Assembly (NCBI GenBank): GCA_017475785.1
Contig: JAFVEX010000146.1
Location: 1-6,779 of the forward strand
Length of the DNA: 6,779 nt
From: Eubacterium sp.
GTDB lineage: Bacteria; Bacillota_A; Clostridia; Lachnospirales; Lachnospiraceae
Reading direction: 5' to 3'
Shown here: piece by piece, positions 1-4,959 of the stretch
Layout: each line of letters begins with the position of its first letter
Position numbering within the stretch: position 1 is the stretch's first letter
The notes under the pieces: generated by a model
Databases searched by the model: none
What the model saw: the letters and a program-made list of their open reading frames with translations, nothing else
Told to the model about the DNA's origin: nothing
Made by a program: the position numbers and the translations under genes

Positions 1-281
1 CCCGGCATTGCCTGCTCCCGCATCCAGCGGCTCGCCGCGCCCTCTGCGCGGCGGACTGCTTCCCCTTCATCTCCGGCGGGCATGTTGCCCAGAATTGCCG
101 CCTCACACGCCGCGCATGTGTACCACACGCGGTTGTGTATATAAAATGACAGAATGATCAAAAGCGCTATGACCAGGACTGTCATCGGAACAATCACTGC
201 GGCTTCTACGGTCATGCTTGCCTTTTTTAGTTTTCCTGTAATTCCTTCTGTTTTATCCTGTCTGTATATAAAACACTTCAT
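1..281 (-). CDS. second TadE-like pseudopilin (3' partial)
   Basis: This gene is cut by the left window edge; 93 codons are visible. The protein begins MKCFIYRQDKTEG, then KLKKASMTVEAAVIVP, and a hydrophobic helix (about 27-47) ending SFYIHNRVWYTCAACEAAILGN, after which the sequence becomes polar and Arg/Glu-rich. The K-[KQ]-A-S-[LM]-T-V-E-A-A signature is shared with the TadE-like protein encoded at 1077-1778, so the two are paralogous at the N-terminus. Cleavage after Ala21 would put Glu26 at +5, as in prepilins. The start ATG 279-281 is fixed by AGGAGG at 291-296 with 9-nt spacing. It likely encodes a minor pilin processed by the upstream peptidase. The C-terminal domain cannot be judged. 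Confidence 0.88.
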   Translation of the reverse strand, partial: MKCFIYRQDKTEGITGKLKKASMTVEAAVIVPMTVLVIALLIILSFYIHNRVWYTCAACEAAILGNMPAGDEGEAVRRAEGAASRWMREQAMP

Positions 282-290
282 AAAGGGCAG

Positions 291-296
291 CCTCCT
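291..296 (-). promoter_or_regulatory. Shine-Dalgarno of the second TadE-like gene
   Basis: AGGAGG on the minus strand lies 9 nt before ATG 279-281 and directly after the 34-nt repeat array. It supports this short partial gene, whose frame is otherwise seen only in part. Confidence 0.75.
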
Positions 297-305
297 GTTA
301 GCGAA

Positions 306-441
306 CGATTTACAAACTGTGCAATCTTTTGTCGCCGGATGATTATCAAACAGCGCAATCTTCTGTCGTCGGACGATTATCAAACAGCGCAATCTTCTGT
401 TACCGTATGATTTACAAACAGCGTAATCGTTTGTTATCTGA
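306..441. repeat. 34-nt tandem repeat array upstream of the second TadE-like gene
   Basis: Four contiguous 34-nt units lie at 306-339, 340-373, 374-407 and 408-441. Shared plus-strand core: GATT, then CAAAC, then a CAATC-like block, then TTTGT or TCTGT. Units 1 and 2 match at 27 of 34 positions, units 2 and 3 at 29, units 3 and 4 at 25. Most units can form a small stem on the transcribed strand, for example ACAAAC with GTTTGT in the unit at 408-441 and AACAG with CTGTT in the unit at 374-407. The two middle units contain GATAAT on the minus strand, close to a -10 hexamer but without a convincing -35. The array occupies most of the 193-nt gap after the peptidase gene and ends 10 nt before the Shine-Dalgarno of the next gene. 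The period is not a multiple of 3, so it is not a coding repeat. Confidence 0.88.
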
Positions 442-474
442 AAGATTTTCTGGGCAGCACAGGTAAAAAGGCAC

Positions 475-903
475 TCAGGAAGACCCGTACATCAATATCC
501 GGCACACTCCTTCTGCCGCCAGCACAAAAGGCACAAACGGTATCGACCGGATCCTGCTTCGCACCGCGGCAAGAAGCATTGAAACTATCCCGGCTGCAAA
601 CAGCGCGCCAGAGAGAACGAGAAGCGTGTGGAAAAGTCCTGTCCATACCCCCAGCATCATCGCGGTCAGGCCATCGCCGTATCCTATCTTTCCTTCTGTA
701 GTCCATGAGATCAAAAGCATCAGCCCTCCCGGAAACAACGCGGCAGGCAGAGCGGGGAGCGGCGCTTTTCGCACAGCGAGCGACCAGACAATTCCGGCAA
801 TAATCCCTGCCGCTGTCACCCACAGGAAAATCTCTCTGCGCCAAATATCTCTGACTGCATTGATGGACAGGAGGATCACAACAATCCATACCTCTGCCTG
901 CAT
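475..903 (-). CDS. tadV: A24-family prepilin peptidase (TadV/CpaA type)
   Basis: This is a membrane aspartic peptidase that cleaves the leader of Flp prepilin and probably of TadE-like pseudopilins. The 142-residue product is the short, methylase-lacking form usual for Tad loci. The two catalytic aspartates of the family are present: Asp19 in AVRDIWRREI, and Asp77 in the GxGD motif GYGD (residues 74-77). Hydrophobic segments lie at about 4-16, 27-43, 49-66, 80-110 and 120-140, consistent with a polytopic membrane protein. The start ATG 901-903 follows AAAGGGG at 912-918 with 8-nt spacing. The gene ends in TGA at 475-477. It sits between two TadE-like genes, and the spacers on both sides contain tandem repeats, which is an unusual layout. 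An overlapping minus-strand open frame at 434-1033 starts inside the repeat array and is not credible. Confidence 0.93.
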   Translation of the reverse strand: MQAEVWIVVILLSINAVRDIWRREIFLWVTAAGIIAGIVWSLAVRKAPLPALPAALFPGGLMLLISWTTEGKIGYGDGLTAMMLGVWTGLFHTLLVLSGALFAAGIVSMLLAAVRSRIRSIPFVPFVLAAEGVCRILMYGSS

Positions 904-934
904 GTCGCCAACCCCTTTCCTTGATGCCGCTTTC

Positions 935-1114
935 CATGTTTGCTGTGTTTACGAATTCTCTTTTTGCGTGTTTACTGCGTTTGCGAATCCTCTTTTTGCG
1001 TGTTTGCTGCGTTTGCGAATCCTTTTTCTGCATGTTTGCTGTGTTTACGAATCCTTTTTCTGCGTGTTTGCTGTGTTTACGAGGCCTCTTTTGCTGCGCA
1101 TCTGCTGCATTTGT
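935..1114. repeat. 32-nt tandem repeat array between the TadE-like gene and the prepilin peptidase gene
   Basis: Four full 32-nt units begin at 953, 985, 1017 and 1049, each opening GAATYC on the plus strand and containing a T-run, then TGTTTRCTG and GTTTRC. Units 1 and 2 differ at 2 positions, units 3 and 4 at 1, and units 2 and 3 at 5. A partial copy lies at 935-952. A diverged 34-nt copy at 1081-1114 lies inside the last codons of the TadE-like gene. The period is not a multiple of 3, units are contiguous without spacers, and plus-strand open frames through it are a by-product of the low stop content. It fills most of the 173-nt gap between the two genes. It is neither CRISPR nor coding. 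Confidence 0.9.
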
Positions 1115-1778
1115 GAAGTCCGCCCGTCTCCGATTCCTTTACAAGGTGGACGTGCCGTGTCAGTCCGCTGCAGGCTGCAGAATTGTGGTAGCTGTCGCCC
1201 TGCGGAGAGATGTAAACGATCTCATTTGTTCCACCGGAACCGATGCATTTCTCGCATGCGTGATATTTTTTTCCGGACTGATTGTGCTTCAGCGTGATAC
1301 CGGCTGCCGAAACTGCTTCCCACGTAAGATCAAGGTGCGTACATTCGGAGGTCGTGTGATAAACACTCTCATAGTCTGTCACATAGACAAGATGGTCTTC
1401 TGTATTTTCCGCTTCTGTGTGACTGCCCTCATACCCTGTCCACGCATGAACACGTCCGCGGCAAAGAACACGGACCGGCGCATGCGCAAAGGGCAGACCG
1501 AAAGGGGTGTAAGACAGATATTCAGGGATATCTACAATACTGTTTTCTGGTGAGCTGCCGGTTGTTTCTTCTTTTCTGGAGAGCCATGAGATTCCTGCGG
1601 ATTCCGCCGCTGCGGTCCGCTCTGCTGACTCCTGCAGTTTTACCATTTTCTGCGCATACTGGCCGTAAATGTCCAGCGTACAGATCAGCGCTGTCATGCA
1701 CAGAAAGAAAAAAGGCACGATACAGGCCGCTTCGACCGTCAGACTCGCCTGCTTTAGCTTCTTAAAGGCCATTTCCAT
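1077..1778 (-). CDS. TadE-like pseudopilin with two Cys/His modules
   Basis: A 233-residue secreted or membrane-anchored protein of the TadE-like group. Near the N-terminus, KQASLTVEAACIVP is a prepilin-like signal; cutting after Ala11 puts Glu16 at +5. A hydrophobic helix follows at about 17-37. The body has AWTGY at about 112-116, then two copies of a pattern: VYVTDYESVYHTTSEC (about 131-146) ending in HACEKC (173-178), and VYISPQGDSYHNSAAC (about 188-203) ending in HKCSRC (222-227). Each copy has a Tyr-His pair, a single Cys and a terminal C-x-x-C, which suggests a zinc site or disulfides. ATG 1776-1778 is chosen because GAGGTG at 1786-1791 sits 7 nt upstream; the frame opens earlier, but only at a TTG and at ATGs too close to or ahead of that site. 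It overlaps the DUF5702 gene by 17 nt. The end of the gene merges into the 32-nt repeat array. Confidence 0.85.
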   Translation of the reverse strand: MEMAFKKLKQASLTVEAACIVPFFFLCMTALICTLDIYGQYAQKMVKLQESAERTAAAESAGISWLSRKEETTGSSPENSIVDIPEYLSYTPFGLPFAHAPVRVLCRGRVHAWTGYEGSHTEAENTEDHLVYVTDYESVYHTTSECTHLDLTWEAVSAAGITLKHNQSGKKYHACEKCIGSGGTNEIVYISPQGDSYHNSAACSGLTRHVHLVKESETGGLHKCSRCAAKEAS

Positions 1779-3183
1779 ATCCATACACCTCATCAATTGA
1801 AATCTGTTTTCCTTCAACCCGTGACGAAAGCTTCATCTGCATGGCGTCGATACAGTTATCTATCCGGAACATCTCTTTTCCGCTTTTCTGGCGCAGGGCT
1901 GCTTCTACGAGATCCATCAGTCCCAATGTCAGTCCGGTGCTGTTTTTCGCGGCCAGAAGCATCTTCAGGTATTGTTGATACGTCAGTCCGCCTGCGTCGT
2001 TCTGCGCAGCCTGATTTTTATGACTCAGAAACTGCGGGAGCTGCTCTATAGAAAGCTTCCAGGTTTCGTCTGTCTTAACCAGCGCGGTTTTTCCGCCTGA
2101 CAGCAGGTTCCGGAGATCCATAATGCTTTCTGCGTACGCCCACGCCGCCCTGATTCCTGCCGCGGCTGCAGGTGCCAGATAGGGCATTCCTATTGCCGAG
2201 CAGACGGCTGTCGCTGCCGCCAGTGATTCTGCGCGTTTCTGTGGGTTTGCGGCGAGATAGGCAATATTGGAGGCTTCCCGAATCACCAGCAGCCGGGTCA
2301 GTGTTCCTTTCAGGTTTTCAACATCCGATGCCTTTCCTGTGATCAGGTATTCCTGTTGGTATTGCAATCCGCTTCCTGTGTGGCCGGAAGTAAAACAGGG
2401 GAACATCTCTGAGGCATATTCCATAAGCAAGGCGTGGTCAACAATACCGCCTTTCTGCAGGCCGGGCGTGCCAATCCCCCGCTGCAGTGTTCGCCCTGAA
2501 GGGAAGGTCGATAAATCGGCCGTGTTCTCCGAAACGACATACCCGGCAGGAACAGCAAGCCGCAGAATCCCCAGTTTTCTGGCCTCGACAACCGTCTGGC
2601 GGGGATCTCTATAGGACTCGTCGATCTCGATTGCATCCGCCGCGGCCTGTTCCTGTTCTGAGACGCTGGTGTCAGAGGACGCCTTCCCCATCTGTTCCAC
2701 CTGCCTGTCTGAGGTGCCGCGGGATTCCTCCAGCTGCTCCTTCAGCAGGCCTGCCGCCCCTGCTGCCAGTTTCCCTTTCATAGCCGTACAGATCTGCCTC
2801 GCAAACGCCGCGCCGCCTCCGTCTGTCGCCAGCGTGTAGGAGAGGATTGACGCTTCTGGATCAGCCATAGCTGTCAGAGAGCCGGCATCCAGAAGATTTT
2901 TCCCGGGATTAAGGATATACGACGCGTACGCTTCGGCCTCTCCTGTCAGTCTGTGCAGCTGAAGAGAATCACTTCCGCGTCCTCCGTCGATCATCAGAAG
3001 ACCATATTCCTCAAATAGTTCCCTGTCATACTCCCCAAACAAGGAATACAGACTCTGCTCCAGCCCTGCAGCCAGTGCGACACGTCCCGCAGAGATCCTG
3101 GCAGAATAGTACGCCGCGGAAATCAGGGAAAGGAGGACGCACAAAACAAGGCACAGGTATGGTGTGATACTCCCTTTTTTCAC
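1762..3183 (-). CDS. DUF5702-type Tad-locus protein, N-terminally anchored
   Basis: A 473-residue protein of the kind found in clostridial Tad loci and classed as DUF5702; its biochemical role is unknown. The N-terminus is KKGSIT followed by one hydrophobic segment (about 8-24), then an Ala-rich helix and the family-like motif EYDRELFEEYGLLMIDG at about 51-67. A likely extracytoplasmic body follows with a Gln/Glu/Ser-rich low-complexity linker (about 148-185), DPRQTVVEARKLGIL (about 193-207), and a helical C-terminal half rich in Ala. The start is GTG 3181-3183, after an excellent Shine-Dalgarno. The pilin stop is 146 nt upstream. Its 3' end overlaps the next gene by 17 nt, and its last codons carry the ribosome-binding site for that gene. 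By context it is a minor pilin-like or assembly accessory protein; no catalytic motif is visible. Confidence 0.85.
   Translation of the reverse strand: MKKGSITPYLCLVLCVLLSLISAAYYSARISAGRVALAAGLEQSLYSLFGEYDRELFEEYGLLMIDGGRGSDSLQLHRLTGEAEAYASYILNPGKNLLDAGSLTAMADPEASILSYTLATDGGGAAFARQICTAMKGKLAAGAAGLLKEQLEESRGTSDRQVEQMGKASSDTSVSEQEQAAADAIEIDESYRDPRQTVVEARKLGILRLAVPAGYVVSENTADLSTFPSGRTLQRGIGTPGLQKGGIVDHALLMEYASEMFPCFTSGHTGSGLQYQQEYLITGKASDVENLKGTLTRLLVIREASNIAYLAANPQKRAESLAAATAVCSAIGMPYLAPAAAAGIRAAWAYAESIMDLRNLLSGGKTALVKTDETWKLSIEQLPQFLSHKNQAAQNDAGGLTYQQYLKMLLAAKNSTGLTLGLMDLVEAALRQKSGKEMFRIDNCIDAMQMKLSSRVEGKQISIDEVYGYGNGL
1786..1791 (-). promoter_or_regulatory. Shine-Dalgarno inside the DUF5702 gene, for the TadE-like gene
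   Basis: GAGGTG on the minus strand lies within the last codons of the DUF5702-type gene, 7 nt before ATG 1776-1778. Four in-frame ATGs cluster here (1791-1793, 1782-1784, 1776-1778, 1770-1772), and spacing favours the third. The arrangement implies translational coupling. Confidence 0.55.
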
Positions 3184-3189
3184 TGTGAT

Positions 3190-3198
3190 CCCTCCTTT
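3190..3198 (-). promoter_or_regulatory. Shine-Dalgarno supporting a GTG start
   Basis: The minus strand reads AAAGGAGGG, 6 nt before GTG 3181-3183. No ATG lies at a suitable distance in that frame, so the DUF5702-type gene starts with GTG. Confidence 0.75.
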
Positions 3199-3265
3199 CC
3201 TGTATTGTTTTTTGTCAACGTGTTATGAAATGATCCATTCTCGTTTTTTAGTTTTCCGGGGTGGT

Positions 3266-3308
3266 CGGCTGCTTTGAACCGTCACGGTCAGATTTGTGGC
3301 AGCAGCCG
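3266..3308 (-). promoter_or_regulatory. Nested stem-loop downstream of the pilin gene
   Basis: An 8-bp outer stem (CGGCTGCT at 3266-3273 with AGCAGCCG at 3301-3308) encloses an inner hairpin, ACCG at 3278-3281 with CGGT at 3285-3288. It begins 21 nt after the pilin stop codon on the transcribed strand. The sequence after it is A- and C-rich with no U-tract, so it is not a standard intrinsic terminator. A 3' stabilising or processing element for pilin mRNA is plausible. The pairing is seen directly; the role is inferred. Confidence 0.4.
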
Positions 3309-3329
3309 GTTTTCTGCGAATCACATTTC

Positions 3330-3497
3330 TCAGACAGAATTACTTTGTTTTGCAATTTTTGAGAGGATATTCTTTACGATTGTTGTGAGCTGCTGTTTAA
3401 AAATCAGAACGAGTCCGATCAGGACCACGATAATCAAAATGATCTCAACAACACCGACAGCATCCTCCTCCTGCAAAAATGCGCGCAGTTCTTTCAT
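3330..3497 (-). CDS. flp: Flp1-like major pilin prepilin
   Basis: This encodes the small structural pilin that would polymerise into the Tad fibre. The product has 55 residues: a short charged leader (MKELRAFLQEEDA), then VGVVE and a long hydrophobic stretch IILIIVVLIGLVLIF (about 19-33), then a polar tail ending KIAKQSNSV. This matches the Flp1-like family of Clostridia, in which a Gly is followed by four residues and a Glu. Here cleavage after Ala13 would put Glu18 at position +5, so the usual Gly at -1 is replaced by Ala. The start ATG 3495-3497 follows a strong Shine-Dalgarno at a 9-nt spacing; an in-frame ATG at 3537-3539 lies upstream of that site and would translate through it, so I reject it. 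The gene sits alone between two stem-loops, between tadC and the DUF5702 gene. The A24 peptidase encoded at 475-903 is the likely processing enzyme. Confidence 0.92.
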   Translation of the reverse strand: MKELRAFLQEEDAVGVVEIILIIVVLIGLVLIFKQQLTTIVKNILSKIAKQSNSV

Positions 3498-3506
3498 GAT
3501 CTCTCT

Positions 3507-3514
3507 ACCTCCTT
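3507..3514 (-). promoter_or_regulatory. Strong Shine-Dalgarno of the pilin gene
   Basis: The minus strand reads AAGGAGGT, fully complementary to the 16S rRNA tail, 9 nt before ATG 3495-3497. It fixes the pilin start at the 55-residue form and fits high translation of a major subunit. Confidence 0.8.
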
Positions 3515-3575
3515 CCCTGTAAAACTGAATATCACACATCAGGCTGGCTGTACCTGTACCTCTCTGGAATCAGAA

Positions 3576-3593
3576 CCCCTCATGAGTGAGGGG
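3576..3593 (-). terminator. GC-rich stem-loop between tadC and the pilin gene (weak terminator or RNA-stabilising hairpin)
   Basis: A perfect 7-bp stem, CCCCTCA paired with TGAGGGG, closes a 4-nt loop 18 nt downstream of the tadC stop codon. On the transcribed strand it is followed by TTCTGATT, which is only partly U-rich, so it is at best a leaky terminator. Because the pilin gene follows, a processing or 5'-stabilising role for pilin mRNA is an equally good reading. The stem is seen; the function is inferred. Confidence 0.4.
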
Positions 3594-3611
3594 CGGGGAA
3601 TGCATGCGCCG

Positions 3612-4862
3612 CTACAGCGCATAGAATGCAGGAATCAGAATCAGTGCCATGACGACGAGCAGCATCATTGCCATCGGCAGAAGCAGCCGCACGGTAGCTT
3701 TTTCACCTTCCGCGCGCGCCCTCCTTCTGGCCGCTTCCAGCGCGTCCTGCACTTCCCGCTCCATCTGCGGCAGAATTCCAGCACCGCCCTTCTGCAGATT
3801 CTGGGACAAAAGCAGTGCCAGTCCCCTGTAACACGGCAGCTGGCACCGGCTGCCAAATTCATCATATGCTTCCAGTTCTGTGGCGCCGTTTTCCATGCGG
3901 ACGGCTGTCCGGCTGACTTCCTCATAGGCGTGCCGGGCGGGCGCGCCGGATGCCCTTCTTGCCTGATACTCTCTGCTGATGCGGAAAAAAATAGTCCGCA
4001 TACTCAATCCCGCGCCAAGATACAGCTGCATCTTGCTGAGCAGCTCCGGGTAGTCCTGCAGCATTTGTTCCTGCCGGCTGCGCGCGCTGCGCTCTCTGCG
4101 CTCCCGCATTGCTATCACACTCACAAGGCCTCCGATCAGTGCCAGAAGGGAGAGGCGGCTCTCTGGTCCTCTGTCAGCGCGGAACCAGCGAAGCTGCCTT
4201 CCGGCCGCTTCAGAAGGCAGGCGGTAGGTGTTTTCTTCCGCTTCCTGGTTCAGCTTCCGGCTCTCGTTCAGAATTGCTTCTCTGATGCTGTCAGGTTCTT
4301 CTGAAGGAAAGACGGTCACTGTCCGCTGCCAGTTTTCTTTTTGGTCCTGCAGTCCGAGTTCAGCGTAAAGCGTAACGCTGGCTCCCTCCTCGGGCACATC
4401 TGTCTGAATGACCCCGTCAGACCCAAGGATTTCCGGCTTGTCCGTATACCATTCCACTGTCACCGGACCGTCCTTTACCAAGGCTGGCAATTCCAGATTT
4501 CTTGAGACATGTGAGAGGGTCTGATTTTCTCCCAGTATCGTTTTGTCCAGCCATCTGCCCGCCTCCCGCAGAAGTTTTCCGGCTTCTTCTGGCGAATATA
4601 CCGCTTCAGGCGGTTCGATCTCGATTTCGTACTGCCCGCCGGAATCCGTCCGGACTTCCATCGGCACATAGCCGGACGCGCGGAGTTCCTCAGAGGGGAC
4701 TACTGTCACAGCCTGTCTGCCTCCTGTAGCAAGTTCTGCCGCGGCGAATACCGCGCCTGCTGCATTTACCAGCATGAAGCACCAGAACAACGTATTTCTG
4801 ATCATCTTTTTATGGCGCAGCCAGACCAGCAGTCCAGCTGTTAAGATGGATACCGCCAACAA
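3612..4862 (-). CDS. tadC: TadC-type platform protein with extracytoplasmic Ig-like insert
   Basis: This is the second membrane platform protein of the Tad system, partner of TadB. About 416 residues are predicted. Two N-terminal hydrophobic segments (about 1-15 and 24-43) precede an exported-looking region at about 75-186. A third membrane segment lies at about 237-251, followed by a GspF/TadC cytoplasmic domain (PELLSKMQLYLGAGLSMR, then LAELLL-type segment LALLLSQNLQKGG) and a C-terminal hydrophobic hairpin LLLPMAMMLLVVMALILIP. TadC proteins are usually shorter; the extra N-terminal region contains ILGENQTLSHVSRNLELPA and VTVEWYTDKPEI..DGVI, resembling the atrophied bacterial Ig (aBig) fold. 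The start is TTG at 4860-4862, because the GTG at 4869-4871 lies inside the strong Shine-Dalgarno. The gene ends in TAG at 3612-3614. It begins 97 nt after the tadB stop, with no competing gene between. Family call is firm; the insert's fold is inferred. Confidence 0.9.
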   Translation of the reverse strand: MLAVSILTAGLLVWLRHKKMIRNTLFWCFMLVNAAGAVFAAAELATGGRQAVTVVPSEELRASGYVPMEVRTDSGGQYEIEIEPPEAVYSPEEAGKLLREAGRWLDKTILGENQTLSHVSRNLELPALVKDGPVTVEWYTDKPEILGSDGVIQTDVPEEGASVTLYAELGLQDQKENWQRTVTVFPSEEPDSIREAILNESRKLNQEAEENTYRLPSEAAGRQLRWFRADRGPESRLSLLALIGGLVSVIAMRERRERSARSRQEQMLQDYPELLSKMQLYLGAGLSMRTIFFRISREYQARRASGAPARHAYEEVSRTAVRMENGATELEAYDEFGSRCQLPCYRGLALLLSQNLQKGGAGILPQMEREVQDALEAARRRARAEGEKATVRLLLPMAMMLLVVMALILIPAFYAL

Positions 4863-4869
4863 CTTGCCC

Positions 4870-4878
4870 ACCTCCTTT
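4870..4878 (-). promoter_or_regulatory. Shine-Dalgarno that decides the tadC start
   Basis: The minus strand reads AAAGGAGGT here, a near-perfect ribosome-binding site. It overlaps the in-frame GTG at 4869-4871, ruling that codon out as the start. The TTG at 4860-4862 follows at a 7-nt spacing; a second TTG directly after it is the only close alternative. Confidence 0.75.
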
Positions 4879-4959
4879 CAAACCACAGTCCGCAGCTTTC
4901 TTCGCTTGCAGACTTTGTTCTCCAATCAGGATCTTTTTATCTCCCTGTAAGTGCGGATT

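Noticed and set aside
306..441. CRISPR array
   Set aside because: Units are contiguous with no unique spacers and are diverged along their full length; no cas genes are nearby. The same holds for the 935-1114 array.
434..1033. Minus-strand open frame overlapping the peptidase gene
   Set aside because: It starts inside the tandem array and reads a basic, low-complexity sequence in a different frame from the clear A24 peptidase.
626..1553. Long plus-strand open frames at 626-1297 and 921-1553 with Cys/Phe-rich repeats
   Set aside because: They run antisense to the peptidase and TadE-like genes and through the 32-nt array, whose plus strand lacks stops. There is no plausible ribosome-binding site and no domain.
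3213..3218. Perfect -35 hexamer TTGACA on the minus strand upstream of the DUF5702-type gene
   Set aside because: At 16-18 nt downstream there is only the purine-rich Shine-Dalgarno and no -10-like hexamer, so it is not supported as a promoter.
3498..3539. Longer 69-residue form of the pilin from ATG 3537-3539
   Set aside because: The extension would translate the AAGGAGGT ribosome-binding site and lacks one of its own; family leaders are short.
4887..4914. Small imperfect stem (GTCTGC with GCGGAC) in the tadB-tadC gap
   Set aside because: It is 6 bp with a G-U pair and a large loop; this could arise by chance and no function is indicated.
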